DNA of 64,000 nucleotides from Chromobacterium sp. ATCC 53434 (GCF_002848345.1 NZ_CP025429.1:1798001-1862000), one strand, 5' to 3'; counted from the stretch's first letter, positions 33,944-44,514 are shown. Notes: generated by a model from the sequence alone, not told the origin. Made by a program: numbers and translations.

Positions 33944-34699
33944 ATGGCGATTCTGGCGGTATGCGGCGTGAAGGGCGGCTGTGGCGCCACGACGGTGGCC
34001 GCGTCGCTGGCCTTGTTGTGGCAGCGGCAGCAAAGGCCGGTGCTGGCGATGGACTTGTGCCGGCAGAATCTGCTGCGCCTGCATTTCGGCATGGCCTGGG
34101 ACGAGGGCGACGGCTGGCGCGGCAGGCTGGATGCCGGCGCCGACTGGATGCGGGCGGCCTGGGAGGTCGGCGATCACCATCTGACGCTGGTGCCGCATGG
34201 CTGGGTGGGCGTCGACGCCAATCGGAACGATCCGGAGGACGGCTGGCTGCGCGACGAGCTGGCGCGGCTGGAGACGCGGACCGGGCAGCGCACGGTGCTG
34301 GACCTGCCGGCATCCGGCGTCGCCGAGCGCGAGCAGGGTCTGAATGCCGCCAGCCACGCGCTGGTGATACTGTCGGCCGAGCCGGCGTCCTGCGCGCTGC
34401 TTGAGATGACCGAGGCCGAGTTGGTGGCCGGCGGCCTGCCGCCGGAGCGCATCCTGTTCGCCATCAACCACTTCAATCCCGTACGCAAGCTGGACGGCGA
34501 CGTCGAATTGATGCTGCGCAAGACGCTGGGTCCCAGACTGGCGCCTTTGCCCATTCACCGCGACGAGGCGGTGCGCGAGGCCTTCGCCAAGCAGCAACCG
34601 TTGTTCGATTACGCGCCGGACAGCCAGGGGGCCGACGATTTGCGTCAGCTGGCGGCCTGGCTGTCGGTGCGGCTGGACGCTCACCGGAGCGAGACATGA
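33944..34699 (+). CDS. bcsQ: Cellulose synthase-associated ATPase BcsQ
   Basis: A 251-aa MinD/ParA-like protein that with BcsR localises and assembles the cellulose machinery at the cell pole. The P-loop reads VKGGCGATTV: the usual GKTT lysine is replaced, as also seen in E. coli BcsQ (GGVGTT). Start choice: ATG 33944 has GGAG at 5 bases; ATG 33932 overlaps the bcsR stop but lacks a Shine-Dalgarno. The 3' end overlaps bcsA by 4 bases. Confidence 0.88.
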   Translation: MAILAVCGVKGGCGATTVAASLALLWQRQQRPVLAMDLCRQNLLRLHFGMAWDEGDGWRGRLDAGADWMRAAWEVGDHHLTLVPHGWVGVDANRNDPEDGWLRDELARLETRTGQRTVLDLPASGVAEREQGLNAASHALVILSAEPASCALLEMTEAELVAGGLPPERILFAINHFNPVRKLDGDVELMLRKTLGPRLAPLPIHRDEAVREAFAKQQPLFDYAPDSQGADDLRQLAAWLSVRLDAHRSET

Positions 34700-37290
34700 A
34701 GCTGCCGGCGGCCGATTGGCGCGACTGGGGCTTGCGGCTGGGCTTGTTGCATCCGGCCGATGCGCCGCGCCCCGCCTTGTTGCTGCTGTCGCTGTTCATC
34801 GTCACGCCCGCCGCGGGCTGGGCCGCCTGGGGCGCCGCCGCGCGCCGCTACTTTCCGCAGGTCGATTTCGCCCGGCCCAGGCCGGCCGACGCCTTGCGCA
34901 TCCTGTTGCAGCTGATCTGGCTGTCATTGATCAAGCCGCCGAGCCCCCGGAGCCACCACGGGCGGCAGACGGCCTTGCCCCATTTGCTCGAATTCGGTCG
35001 CCACGCATTGGCGGCCGCCGTCGAGCGGCGCCATCGCGTTTCGTCCTGGCTGGAGGCGCGCTATCCGCAGCTGTTCGATCCGGTCCGCCAGCGCGGTTCG
35101 GTGGAGGCCTTCGCCGAACACGCCTGGTGGCGCAATGCTGCGATCCGGGCCGGCTGCTATCTGCTGGCGGCCTTGCTGGGCGTGGTGCTGGTGACCACGC
35201 CGTTCGACGAGTATTCGCAGGCGGTGTTCACCGTGGTGCTGCTGGCGATGGCCTTGTGGGTGCGGCGCATCCCCGGTCCGGTGCCGACGCTGATCCTGAT
35301 GGTGTTTTCCATCGCGGTGTCCACCCGCTACATCTGGTGGCGCACCACTTCCACCATCAATGACGACAGCTGGCCCAATCTGATCGCCGGCGTGATTCTG
35401 CTGGGCGCCGAGGTCTACGCCTGGCTGGTGCTGCTGCTGGGCTTCTTCCAGTCGTCCTGGATGCTGGAGCGCAAAGTGGTGCCGCTGCCGGCCGACACCT
35501 CGCTGTGGCCCGTCGTCGACGTGTTCATCCCCATCTACAGCGAGCCGCTGCGGGTGTTGAAGCCCACCGTGTTCGCGGCGGCCAGCATAGACTGGCCGGC
35601 CGACAAGCTGCGCGTGCACATCCTGGACGACGGCACCCGCGACGAAATCCGCGAATTCGCCGCCCAGATCGGCGTCGGCTACATCGTCCGCAGCGAGCAC
35701 AAGCACGCCAAGGCCGGCAACATCAATCATGCGCTGGGCCTGACCGACGGCAGCTTCGTCGCCATTTTCGACTGCGACCACATTCCGGCCCGCTCCTTCC
35801 TGCAGACCACGATGGGCGGCTTCCTGAAGGACGAAAAGCTGTCGCTGGTGCAGACGCCGCACCATTTCTTCTCGGCCGACCCGTTCGAGCGCAATCTGGA
35901 CACCCGCGACAGGGTGCCCAACGAGGGCGAGTTGTTCTATGGCCGGGTGCAGGACGGCAACGATCTGTGGAACGCGTCCTTCTTCTGCGGCTCGTGCGCG
36001 GTGCTGCGGCGCGAGGCGCTGATGTCGGTCGGCGGCATCGCGGTGGAAACCGTCACCGAGGACGCGCACACCTCGCTGAAGATGCACCGGCGCGGCTATC
36101 GTTCGGCCTATATCAATCTGGTGCAGGCGGCGGGCCTGGCCACCGAGAGCCTGTCGGCCCACGTCGGCCAGCGGATACGCTGGGCGCGCGGCATGGCGCA
36201 AATCTTCCGCAGCGACAACCCGATGCTGGGCAAGGGACTGACGCTGGGGCAGCGCTTCTGCTATCTGAACGCGATGATGCACTTCCTGTACGGCATTCCG
36301 CGGCTGGTCTTCCTGACCGCGCCGCTGGCCTTCCTCTTGTTCCACGCCTACACCATCTACGCGCCGGCGCTGGGCCTGGTGTTGTACGTGGTGCCGCACA
36401 TGGTGTTCTCGGTGATGTCCAACTCGCGGATGCACGGCGCCTTCCGTCGTTCGTTCTGGGGCGAGGTCTACGAGACGGTGCTGGCCTGGTACATCACGCT
36501 GCCGACGACGGTGGCGCTGTTTTTCCCCGGCCTGGGCAAATTCAACGTCACCGCCAAGGGCGGCCTGGTGGAGCAGGACCATGTCGACTGGAACATCACC
36601 AAGCCCTATCTGTTTCTGCTGGGCCTGAACCTGCTGGGCGTCGGCTTCGGCGTCTACCGGATATGGACCGGTCCGTCGGACGAGATCGGCACCGTGGTGG
36701 TGAACCTGTTCTGGGTGGGCTACAACACCCTGCTGCTCGGCGTCGCGCTGGGCGTGGCGCGCGAGCTGCGCCAGGTTCGGGTCTCCCACCGGGTGCAGAG
36801 CCGGCTGCCGGTGTCGCTGCACCTTCCGGACGGCAGGGTCTATCCCTGCCACACCATCGATTATTCGGAAGGCGGCATGGCCTTGGAGCTGCCGGAGGGC
36901 CTGAAGCTGAGACTGAAGCAGAACACCCTGCTGACGGTGTCTATGCGCCGCAGCGGCCGCAGCCACGCGCTGTCTTGCCGCCTGGTGTTCGCCAAGGGCG
37001 GGCGGCTCAGCGTCCGCTTCGTCGGCATGACGCTGGACGACGAGATGGCGCTGGTGCAATGCACATTCGGCCGCGCCGACGCCTGGCTGAAGACCGACGA
37101 GCGCAGGCACGAGGGCTCGCCGCTGGGCGGGGCCTGGGACATCTGGCGCATGGGCGGCCGCAGCCTGTGGCAACTGGCGCTGCAGGCGGCTTCGCCGCTG
37201 ATGGTCCGCAGCAGTCGCTGGGCGGGCTTCTGGAATTGGCTGGGCAGCCTGCTGCCGCGGCAGCCGCATATTTATCGGGACAACAAATGA
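34696..37290 (+). CDS. bcsA: Cellulose synthase catalytic subunit (UDP-forming)
   Basis: An 864-aa inner-membrane GT2 synthase that polymerises UDP-glucose into beta-1,4-glucan and threads it through the membrane. Motifs: DDG (311-313), DCD metal site (359-361), QTPHHFF (386-392), FFCGS (429-433), TED catalytic base (454-456) and QRIRW (492-496). The C-terminal PilZ domain has RxxxR at 699-703 and DxSxxG at 722-727, so activation by cyclic di-GMP is expected. It has an extended N-terminal membrane region as in E. coli BcsA. Confidence 0.98.
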   Translation: MKLPAADWRDWGLRLGLLHPADAPRPALLLLSLFIVTPAAGWAAWGAAARRYFPQVDFARPRPADALRILLQLIWLSLIKPPSPRSHHGRQTALPHLLEFGRHALAAAVERRHRVSSWLEARYPQLFDPVRQRGSVEAFAEHAWWRNAAIRAGCYLLAALLGVVLVTTPFDEYSQAVFTVVLLAMALWVRRIPGPVPTLILMVFSIAVSTRYIWWRTTSTINDDSWPNLIAGVILLGAEVYAWLVLLLGFFQSSWMLERKVVPLPADTSLWPVVDVFIPIYSEPLRVLKPTVFAAASIDWPADKLRVHILDDGTRDEIREFAAQIGVGYIVRSEHKHAKAGNINHALGLTDGSFVAIFDCDHIPARSFLQTTMGGFLKDEKLSLVQTPHHFFSADPFERNLDTRDRVPNEGELFYGRVQDGNDLWNASFFCGSCAVLRREALMSVGGIAVETVTEDAHTSLKMHRRGYRSAYINLVQAAGLATESLSAHVGQRIRWARGMAQIFRSDNPMLGKGLTLGQRFCYLNAMMHFLYGIPRLVFLTAPLAFLLFHAYTIYAPALGLVLYVVPHMVFSVMSNSRMHGAFRRSFWGEVYETVLAWYITLPTTVALFFPGLGKFNVTAKGGLVEQDHVDWNITKPYLFLLGLNLLGVGFGVYRIWTGPSDEIGTVVVNLFWVGYNTLLLGVALGVARELRQVRVSHRVQSRLPVSLHLPDGRVYPCHTIDYSEGGMALELPEGLKLRLKQNTLLTVSMRRSGRSHALSCRLVFAKGGRLSVRFVGMTLDDEMALVQCTFGRADAWLKTDERRHEGSPLGGAWDIWRMGGRSLWQLALQAASPLMVRSSRWAGFWNWLGSLLPRQPHIYRDNK

Positions 37291-39557
37291 TCAGCCGCAT
37301 ACCAAGAAAAACCCTGTCCATCGCGCTGGCCGGCCTGCTGCTGGCGGCGCCGGCGCTGACCGCCAACGCCACCGGGGAGGCCGTCGCGGCCTCCGAGCCG
37401 GCCAAGGCGGCGCCGCTGGTTTCCGTTCGCACCCTCAGCTTCAAGCAGATGGGCGCCGGCTATCCGCTGAAGATGCGCGGCGACAACAGCATGGTCGGCG
37501 TCGGTTTCGGCAGCCGCGGCGACGAGGTGATCACCGGGCTGACGCTGCACCTGCGCTATACCTTCTCGCCGGCGATGCTGGCCGACCTGTCGCATGTGCA
37601 GGTGCTGCTGAACGACGAGGTGGTGTCGGTGCTGGCCCTGCCCAAGGAGCAGGGCGGCAAGCCGCAGCAGCTGAGCCTGGCGTTGGATCCGCGGCTGCTG
37701 GCCAATTTCAACCAGCTGAAGTTCCGCCTGATCGGCCACTACACCAATCGTTGCGAAGACGAAACCCACAGCAGCCTGTGGGCGGAGATCAGCAATACCA
37801 GCGACTTGCAGCTGACGGTGCAGGCGCTGCCCTTCGTCAACGACCTCAGCTATTTCCCCGAACCGTTCTTCGACCGCCGCGACTTCTCGCCGTTGAAGCT
37901 GCCCTTCGTGTTCGCCGCGCGCCCGTCGACGACCTCGCTGCAGGCTGCCGGCGAACTGGCCTCGTGGTTCGGCGCCCAGGCCGGCTGGCGCGGCGTGCGC
38001 TACAGCGCCGCGCTGAACAGCCTGCCGGCGGCGCAGCACATGATCGTCTACGCCACCAATAGCCAGCGGCCGGACTTTCTGGCCAAGCTGCCGCCGGTGT
38101 CGGCGCCGACGATCAGCATCATGCCGCATCCGGACCGGCCCGAGCGCAAGCTGCTGCTGATCATGGGCCGCGACGACAAGGACCTGAAGCTGGCCACCGA
38201 CGCGCTGGTGCTGGGCCAGGCCGGCATCAGCGGCAGCCAGGTGACGGTGCGCGGCCTGAAGCTGGCGGCGCCGCGCAAACCGTATGACGCGCCGAACTGG
38301 GTGCGGCCGGACCGGCCCACCAAATTGGGCGAGTTGGTCGACAATCCGCGCGACCTGCAGGTCACCGGCCAGCAGCCGGCGCCGGTGCGGGTTTCCTTCC
38401 GCGTGCCGGGGGATCTGTTCACCTGGGGCAGCCGCGGCATCCCGCTGGACCTGAAGTTCCGCTACACCGGACAGCAGCAGGCCGCCGGCTCCCGGCTGAA
38501 CATCGGCATCAACGAATTGTTCGTGCAAAGCCTGAACCTCAACGCCAGCGGCCTGGGCAGCACCCAGACCAGCCTGCGTCTGCCGGTGCTGGAGAACGGC
38601 CTGCTCAGCAATATCGACCGCATCCTGCTGCCGCCGTTCCGCGTCGGCAGCCGCAACGAGATGCAGTTCCAGTACGTGTTCTCGGCTGAAAAGCAGGGCG
38701 AGTGCGCCAATAATCTGGCCGATGGCAACCGCGCGTCCATCGATCCGGACTCCACCGTCGATTTCAGCGCGTATCCGCATTACGCGGCGATGCCCAATCT
38801 GGGCCTGTTCGCCACCTCGGGCTACCCGTTCACCCGGATGGCCGATCTGGCCGACACCGCGGTGGTGCTGCCCAGGCAGCCGGCGCAGCAGGACATCGGC
38901 GCCTTCCTCAATGTGATGGGCAATATGGGCCAGTCCACCGGCTACCCGGCGCTGCGCTACCGGCTGGTCGACGAGGGCGCGCTGGACGGGGTCAAGGACA
39001 AGGACCTGCTGGTGATCGGCAATGCCCGCAGTCTGGGGCTGCTGAAGGCCTGGCGCGACAAGCTGCCCACCTCGCTGGACGGCGCCAGCCGCAAGGTGGC
39101 CGAGGGCGACGCCGACACCATGCCGGCGGGCCTGGGCCAGGCGCCAGGACAGTCGGCCGGCGGCCGCATCAACGGCCAGGCCGATTTTGCCGCCCAGGGC
39201 CGGCTGGGGGCGATACTGGGCTTGGAGTCGCCGCTGGCCGGCGGCCGCAGCGTCGTCATCGTCACCGGCAGCGAGCCGGACGCGATGAGCGCCGCGACCG
39301 GCGCGCTGTCCGACGACGGCAAGGTCGCGCAGATGTCCGGCAGCGCGGTGCTGATCCGCGGCGACAGCGTGGACAGCCAGCAACTGGGGCCGGTCTACTA
39401 CGTCGGCAGCCTGCCGCTGTGGACCTGGATCTGGCTATTCCTGTCCGCCCATCCGTTGTTGCTGGCCGGGCTGTCCGCCTTGGCGGTGCTGATCTTCGCC
39501 TTCTCGATCCTGCGGCTGTTCAAGGCGCTGGCGGCCCGCCGTCTGAAAGGGTCCTGA
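37287..39557 (+). CDS. bcsB: Cellulose synthase regulatory/periplasmic subunit BcsB
   Basis: A 756-aa periplasmic subunit with a signal peptide (residues 1-28, ending ANA), alternating carbohydrate-binding and flavodoxin-like domains, and a C-terminal anchor helix (LSAHPLLLAGLSALAVLIFAFSIL) that packs on BcsA. ATG 37287 overlaps the bcsA stop by 4 bases; the frame is open far upstream inside bcsA, but that is a shadow. BcsB guides the growing glucan through the periplasm. Confidence 0.96.
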   Translation: MISRIPRKTLSIALAGLLLAAPALTANATGEAVAASEPAKAAPLVSVRTLSFKQMGAGYPLKMRGDNSMVGVGFGSRGDEVITGLTLHLRYTFSPAMLADLSHVQVLLNDEVVSVLALPKEQGGKPQQLSLALDPRLLANFNQLKFRLIGHYTNRCEDETHSSLWAEISNTSDLQLTVQALPFVNDLSYFPEPFFDRRDFSPLKLPFVFAARPSTTSLQAAGELASWFGAQAGWRGVRYSAALNSLPAAQHMIVYATNSQRPDFLAKLPPVSAPTISIMPHPDRPERKLLLIMGRDDKDLKLATDALVLGQAGISGSQVTVRGLKLAAPRKPYDAPNWVRPDRPTKLGELVDNPRDLQVTGQQPAPVRVSFRVPGDLFTWGSRGIPLDLKFRYTGQQQAAGSRLNIGINELFVQSLNLNASGLGSTQTSLRLPVLENGLLSNIDRILLPPFRVGSRNEMQFQYVFSAEKQGECANNLADGNRASIDPDSTVDFSAYPHYAAMPNLGLFATSGYPFTRMADLADTAVVLPRQPAQQDIGAFLNVMGNMGQSTGYPALRYRLVDEGALDGVKDKDLLVIGNARSLGLLKAWRDKLPTSLDGASRKVAEGDADTMPAGLGQAPGQSAGGRINGQADFAAQGRLGAILGLESPLAGGRSVVIVTGSEPDAMSAATGALSDDGKVAQMSGSAVLIRGDSVDSQQLGPVYYVGSLPLWTWIWLFLSAHPLLLAGLSALAVLIFAFSILRLFKALAARRLKGS

Positions 39558-39558
39558 G

Positions 39559-40686
39559 ATGAGCATGCTGCGACGCGCGTGCCTGGCGGCGCTGGGCGCG
39601 CTGGCCTTCGCCTCCGCCCAGGCGGCGCCGTGCGACGGCTGGCCGGCCTGGCAGGATTTCCGCGGGCACTTCGTTTCCGACGGCGGCCGGGTGCTGGACC
39701 GCGGCGCCGACGGCCAGCCGACGACGTCGGAAGGGCAGAGCTACGCGCTGTTCTTCGCGCTGGTCGCCAATGATCGGCCGGCTTTCGACAAGCTATTGCA
39801 ATGGACGCGCGACAATCTGGCCGGCGGCGACCTCAGCGCCAGGCTGCCGGCCTGGCAATGGGGCAAGCGCCCCGACGGCCAGTGGGGCGTGATGGACGCC
39901 AACAGCGCGTCCGATTCCGATCTGTGGATAGCCTACAACCTGCTGGAGGCCGGCAGGCTGTGGCGCGAGCCGCGCTACACCGCGCTGGGCAAGCTGCTGG
40001 CCTTGCGCATCCTGCGCGAGGAGGTGGCGGACCTGCCCGGCCTGGGGCTGACGCTGCTGCCGGGCCGCGAAGGCTTCCGCAAGCCGGAGCTGACCCGGCT
40101 GAACCCCAGCTATTTGCCGCCGCAGTTGCTCGCGCGTCTCGCGAATGCCTTGCCCGGCTCCGGCTGGGCCGCGCTGCGCGGCACTTCGCAACGCATGCTG
40201 CTGGAAAGCGCGCCGGCCGGCTTCGCGCCGGACTGGATCGCCTACCGCAACGGCTTCGTCGCCGACGACGCCAGCAAGGCGTCCGGCAGCTACAACGCCA
40301 TCCGCGTCTATCTGTGGGCCGGCATGCTGGCGCCGGAGGCGCCGGAACGCGCGGCCCTGTTGGGCAAGTTGAAGCCGATGGCGCAATGGGTCGCCAGAAC
40401 CGGCCTGCCGCCGGAAACGGTGGACACCCGCAACGGCAAGGCCCAGGGCACCGGGCCGATAGGCTTTTCGACGGCGCTGCTGCCTTTCCTGCAGGCGCAG
40501 GGCGACGACGCGGCGCTGCAGACGCAGCTGCTGCGCGTCGAGGCGATGCCGCTGTCCGAGCGGCCCGATGCCTACTACGATCACGTGCTGACGCTGTTCG
40601 GCCAGGGTTGGCAGCAGGGCCGTTACCAGTTCAAGGCCGGCGGTGAACTCCGGCCGGCCTGGGAGGGAGCATGCGCCGCGTCCTGA
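39559..40686 (+). CDS. bcsZ: Periplasmic endo-1,4-beta-glucanase (GH8)
   Basis: A 375-aa cellulase with a signal peptide ending AQA (about residue 22). The GH8 catalytic acid is Glu58 in TSEGQSYALFFAL. The DANSASDSDLWIAYNLLEAGRLW block (from residue 113) carries the conserved aspartates. BcsZ trims or releases glucan chains during secretion and limits the polymer. Starts one base after bcsB and overlaps bcsC by 16 bases. Confidence 0.95.
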   Translation: MSMLRRACLAALGALAFASAQAAPCDGWPAWQDFRGHFVSDGGRVLDRGADGQPTTSEGQSYALFFALVANDRPAFDKLLQWTRDNLAGGDLSARLPAWQWGKRPDGQWGVMDANSASDSDLWIAYNLLEAGRLWREPRYTALGKLLALRILREEVADLPGLGLTLLPGREGFRKPELTRLNPSYLPPQLLARLANALPGSGWAALRGTSQRMLLESAPAGFAPDWIAYRNGFVADDASKASGSYNAIRVYLWAGMLAPEAPERAALLGKLKPMAQWVARTGLPPETVDTRNGKAQGTGPIGFSTALLPFLQAQGDDAALQTQLLRVEAMPLSERPDAYYDHVLTLFGQGWQQGRYQFKAGGELRPAWEGACAAS

Positions 40687-43600
40687 GCGCCTTGCTGGCG
40701 CTGGGCCTGAGCGCGGCCTTGCACGCCGCGCCGGCGGCGGTGGACCCGGCGCAGGCGCTGCTGGAGCAGGCCAGGCTGTGGCAATCGCTGGGCCGGCCGC
40801 TGGAAGCGCAGCAGGCGCTGGACAAATTGCGGCGCATCCATGCCGCGACGCCGCAGGACAGAGCGGAGGCGCTGACCTTGCAGGCGCTGGTGCAGGTGCA
40901 GCAGCGGCAGGACAGGGATGTGCAGAAGACGCTGGCGCAATTGCGCAAGCAGTATCCGGGCTATGCCGGCATCGCCCGCGTCGAGCAGTTGCGGCGCGTG
41001 ATGGGACCGGACCGCAACAAGCTGCTGACCGCGCGCTCGCTGTTCAACAGCGGTAAGTACGAACAGGCCTACGCCGCCTTCAACGAACTCTATCAAGGGC
41101 CGCCGCCGTCGGGCGCGCTGGAGCTGGAGTACTGGCAATTGGTGTCCAGGCTGCCCAATGGCGGCTGGGCGCGCAGCCAGGCCGAATTGAGAAAGCTGAT
41201 ACGGCAAAGCCCGTCCAATCATAAAAACCGGTTGACCTTGGCCGGCGTGCAGCTGCAGCGCCCGCCGGTTTCGCCGCAGCTGCTGGCCGAGCTGAAGGCG
41301 CTGAGCCAGTTTCCCGACAGCCGGAACGAGGCCTTGAGCCTGTGGCGCAGGGCCTTGCAGCAGGCGGACCTGCCGACCGATGCCTATCAGACCTATCTGC
41401 AGGCGGTGCCGGACGACGAGTTGATCCGCGCGCGGCTGGATTCCTTGCAGGAGGGGAGGCGCAAGCAGCGTGAGCTGCTGGCCGACCCGGCCTACCGCGC
41501 CTTGCTGGCGGCCGACAAGCAGTTGGACGCCAACCAGCTGGCCGCGGCGGAAAAGAGTCTGCAACTGGCCGCCGGCCGTTACGGCAATCAGCCGCAGTAT
41601 CTGAAGAACCTCGGGCGGCTGCGCGAGAAGCAGGGCCGCTACGCCGACGCGGTGGCCAGCTACCGGAAGGCAGGACAATCAGGCGACGACGGCTGGAAGC
41701 GCCGCGTCGCCGACGCGCAACTGGCCGAGACGCTGGCGCAGGCGCGGACCGCGATGGACGCGCGGCAATGGCAGGCGGCGCGCGCGCTGCTGGACAAGGC
41801 CGGCAAGCTGCAGCCCGCCGGCGTCGACGTGCTGTTGGCCGACGCCGAATGGCAGGCGCGGCAAAACCGCGCCGAGCAGGCGCGCCAGCTGTACCGCCGG
41901 GCGCTGGATAGGAAGCCGGACAGCGGCCAGGCGCTGGCTGGCCTGCTGCGCGGTTATCTGGATGCCGGCCGATACGCCGACGCCGACCGGATGCTGCAGG
42001 ATCTGCCGCAGAAGCAGCGACGCGCGCTGGGCGCCTCCTATCTGTCCGCCCGCGCCGAAGTGGCGCGCGAGCTGGGCGACCGGCTGCTGGCCCAGGGGCA
42101 GACGCGGCAGGCCTTGCCGCATCTGCAACGCGCGGTGGAATTGCAGCCGCGTAACGTCTGGAACCGCTTCGCGCTGGCCAATGCCTGGCTGGCCGCCGGC
42201 GACGCCGGCAAGGGCGGCGCCATGCTGCGCCAGCTGGCCGACGAGCCGGCGGCCAGCCCGGAAAGCCTGTACGCCTACGCGCTGTTCCAGGCCAAGCTGG
42301 ACAATGACGGCGCGGTGCTGGCCACGCTGCAGCGCGTGCCGCCGGCGGCGCGCAGCGAGGGCATGGCGGCATTGCAGCGCCGTATCTGGCTGCGCGAGAC
42401 GATACGGCTGGCCGACGCCGAGTCGGCGCTGGGCCGGGCCGCTCAGGCCAGGCGGCGTCTGCAAGGCGCCGAGCGCCAGATGCGGGGCGATCCGGCGCGG
42501 CTGTCCGAGCTGGCGCAAGCCTGGCTGCGGGCCGGCGACGCCGATCACGCGCGCCAGCTGCTGCTGTCGCAATACCTGGAGCAGCCGTCCACCGACAACG
42601 AGCTGGCGTACGCCGACCTGCTGCTGGGCCTGGACGACGCCGCGGCGGCCGAACCGCTGCTGGAGGCCGCCGGGAAGACGCGGCAGGACATGAGCGACGA
42701 GCAGAAACAGCAGCTGGCGGGTCTGCAGGCGACGCTGGCGGCGCTCCAGGCCGACCGCGCGCGGCTGGCCGGCGACGACGCCGGCGCTCAGGCCATCCTG
42801 GCCCGGGCCGCGCAGGCGGCGCCGCAGGACACTCGGCTGCAACGCAGGCTGGCCGACTACGATATGGACGCCGGGCGCTGGGACGCCGCCCGTGCCCGCC
42901 TGCTGCAGGTGTTGAACGCGAAACCGGACGACGACGAAGCCCAGCTGCAATTGGTGGACCTGTACATCAAGACCGGCGACAGACAGTTGGCCGAGCAGGG
43001 CGTGAACCAGCTGCTGCAAGACAAGCCGGGACGCAGCCTGGACTTCCGGCTGAGGGCGATGAACCGTCTGGGCGAGATCGGCGACACCGACAGGCTGGAC
43101 CGCGAAATCGCCGGCCTGCTGGCGCGGGGCGTCAACAGTCCGGGCCTGATGGGGCAGGCGGCCCGGCGCGCGCGGCAGACGCACAGGCCCGAGCAGGCGC
43201 TGGCATGGTATCGCGCCGGCTTCGCGCCGGCCTCGCAGGCGCCGGCCGAGACCGGCGGCTTGCCGCCGGGACGCCAACCGTTGCGGCCGGTGCCGGCCGA
43301 ATCGGCGCAGCAGGAAGGCTTGCACGAGGGCTACGCCGAGTTGCTGGACGCGCGCAGCGTCAAGATCTGGCAAGGTGTGGACCTGAGCTACCGCAGCGCC
43401 GACAACGGCACGCCGGGCCAGTCGCAGTTGATGATGTGGCAGGCGCCGCTGCTGGTGGAGTCGCCGGCGCCGCGCGACGGGCGCTATTTCCTGCGCGCCG
43501 ACGCCGTCAGCATCAAGGCCGGTTCGCTGGACAACAGCCCGGACAACGCTTACGCGCTGCAGCGCTTCGCCTCCATCGCCGCTTGCGCGGCCGGCGCCGA

Positions 43601-44504
43601 CGTCCAGAGCTGCGCCGGGCGCTATGGAGCGCAGACGGCGCAGGGCGTGGCGCTGGGCCTTGGTTACGAAAACGAGCAATGGCGGGTCGATGTCGGGAGC
43701 ACGCCGCAAAGCTTCCCGGTGTCCAATGTGATAGGCGGCGTCCGTTATTCGGACAGCGTCGCGATGCTGAACTACAAGCTGGAGGCCTCGCGCCGCCCGG
43801 TGACCAGCTCGCTGCTCAGCTATGCCGGCGTGCGCGATCCCTATACCGGCCAGACCTGGGGCGGGGTGGTCGCCACCGGCGTCGGCGGCAGCCTGGGCTA
43901 CGACAAGGGCGGGCGCTTCGGCGTGTGGTCCAATTTCGCCTACCAGCAGCTGAGCGGCGAGAACGTCGCCGACAACCGCAAGCTGACGGCGATGGGCGGC
44001 GTCTACTGGCGCTTGCTGAAAGCGCCGACGCGACAGCTGACGGTGGGCGTCAACAGCATCAATTTCTGGTACCAGAAGAATCTGGGCGAGTTCACCTTCG
44101 GCCAGGGCGGCTACTACAGCCCGCAGCGCTACAACTCGCTGTCGCTGCCGCTCAGCTACGCGGGGCGCAACGAGCGCTGGAGCTGGCTGGCGCGGCTGTC
44201 GGCGTCGATTTCCAGCGCGCGCGAATCGGCGTCGCCGTTCTATCCGACCCGGCCGGACCTGCAGGCGCAGGCCGGCGATCCGTATACCAGCGCGAGCTCC
44301 GGCCCAGGCTGGGGCACCTCGTTGAGCGGAGCCTTCGAATATCAGCTGACGCCGCGGCTGGCGCTGGGCGGCATGCTGGAATACCAGCATTCGCAGTATT
44401 ACCAGCCGGGCCGGGCCCTGTTCTACCTGCGCTTTCAGCCGGATGGCGCGTCGCTGACGCTGCCGTTCCCGGTGGAGCCGTTGCAGCCGTATTCGAGCTT
44501 CTGA
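40671..44504 (+). CDS. bcsC: Cellulose export protein BcsC (TPR plus outer-membrane barrel)
   Basis: A 1277-aa protein. A signal peptide ending HAA is followed by about 850 residues of tetratricopeptide repeats rich in Ala/Leu/Arg (for example AKWRAG- and ALAGLLRGYLDAGRYADADRML-like units). The C-terminal BCSC domain, a beta-barrel from about residue 910, contains GGVRYSDSVAMLNYKLEASRRPVTSSLLSYAGVRDP-type sequence and ends with an aromatic residue. It forms the outer-membrane pore for cellulose. Full length compared with about 1150 aa in E. coli. Confidence 0.95.
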   Translation: MRRVLSALLALGLSAALHAAPAAVDPAQALLEQARLWQSLGRPLEAQQALDKLRRIHAATPQDRAEALTLQALVQVQQRQDRDVQKTLAQLRKQYPGYAGIARVEQLRRVMGPDRNKLLTARSLFNSGKYEQAYAAFNELYQGPPPSGALELEYWQLVSRLPNGGWARSQAELRKLIRQSPSNHKNRLTLAGVQLQRPPVSPQLLAELKALSQFPDSRNEALSLWRRALQQADLPTDAYQTYLQAVPDDELIRARLDSLQEGRRKQRELLADPAYRALLAADKQLDANQLAAAEKSLQLAAGRYGNQPQYLKNLGRLREKQGRYADAVASYRKAGQSGDDGWKRRVADAQLAETLAQARTAMDARQWQAARALLDKAGKLQPAGVDVLLADAEWQARQNRAEQARQLYRRALDRKPDSGQALAGLLRGYLDAGRYADADRMLQDLPQKQRRALGASYLSARAEVARELGDRLLAQGQTRQALPHLQRAVELQPRNVWNRFALANAWLAAGDAGKGGAMLRQLADEPAASPESLYAYALFQAKLDNDGAVLATLQRVPPAARSEGMAALQRRIWLRETIRLADAESALGRAAQARRRLQGAERQMRGDPARLSELAQAWLRAGDADHARQLLLSQYLEQPSTDNELAYADLLLGLDDAAAAEPLLEAAGKTRQDMSDEQKQQLAGLQATLAALQADRARLAGDDAGAQAILARAAQAAPQDTRLQRRLADYDMDAGRWDAARARLLQVLNAKPDDDEAQLQLVDLYIKTGDRQLAEQGVNQLLQDKPGRSLDFRLRAMNRLGEIGDTDRLDREIAGLLARGVNSPGLMGQAARRARQTHRPEQALAWYRAGFAPASQAPAETGGLPPGRQPLRPVPAESAQQEGLHEGYAELLDARSVKIWQGVDLSYRSADNGTPGQSQLMMWQAPLLVESPAPRDGRYFLRADAVSIKAGSLDNSPDNAYALQRFASIAACAAGADVQSCAGRYGAQTAQGVALGLGYENEQWRVDVGSTPQSFPVSNVIGGVRYSDSVAMLNYKLEASRRPVTSSLLSYAGVRDPYTGQTWGGVVATGVGGSLGYDKGGRFGVWSNFAYQQLSGENVADNRKLTAMGGVYWRLLKAPTRQLTVGVNSINFWYQKNLGEFTFGQGGYYSPQRYNSLSLPLSYAGRNERWSWLARLSASISSARESASPFYPTRPDLQAQAGDPYTSASSGPGWGTSLSGAFEYQLTPRLALGGMLEYQHSQYYQPGRALFYLRFQPDGASLTLPFPVEPLQPYSSF

Positions 44505-44514
44505 GGAGGATGGC

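Noticed and set aside
34000-34060. Loss of the Walker A lysine in BcsQ as a sign of inactivation
   Set aside because: BcsQ of E. coli has the same kind of change, so it is a family trait, not damage.
35505-37286. A long N-terminal extension of bcsB reaching into bcsA
   Set aside because: The true start at 37287 begins a signal peptide and overlaps the bcsA stop by 4 bases; upstream is only an alternative frame of bcsA.
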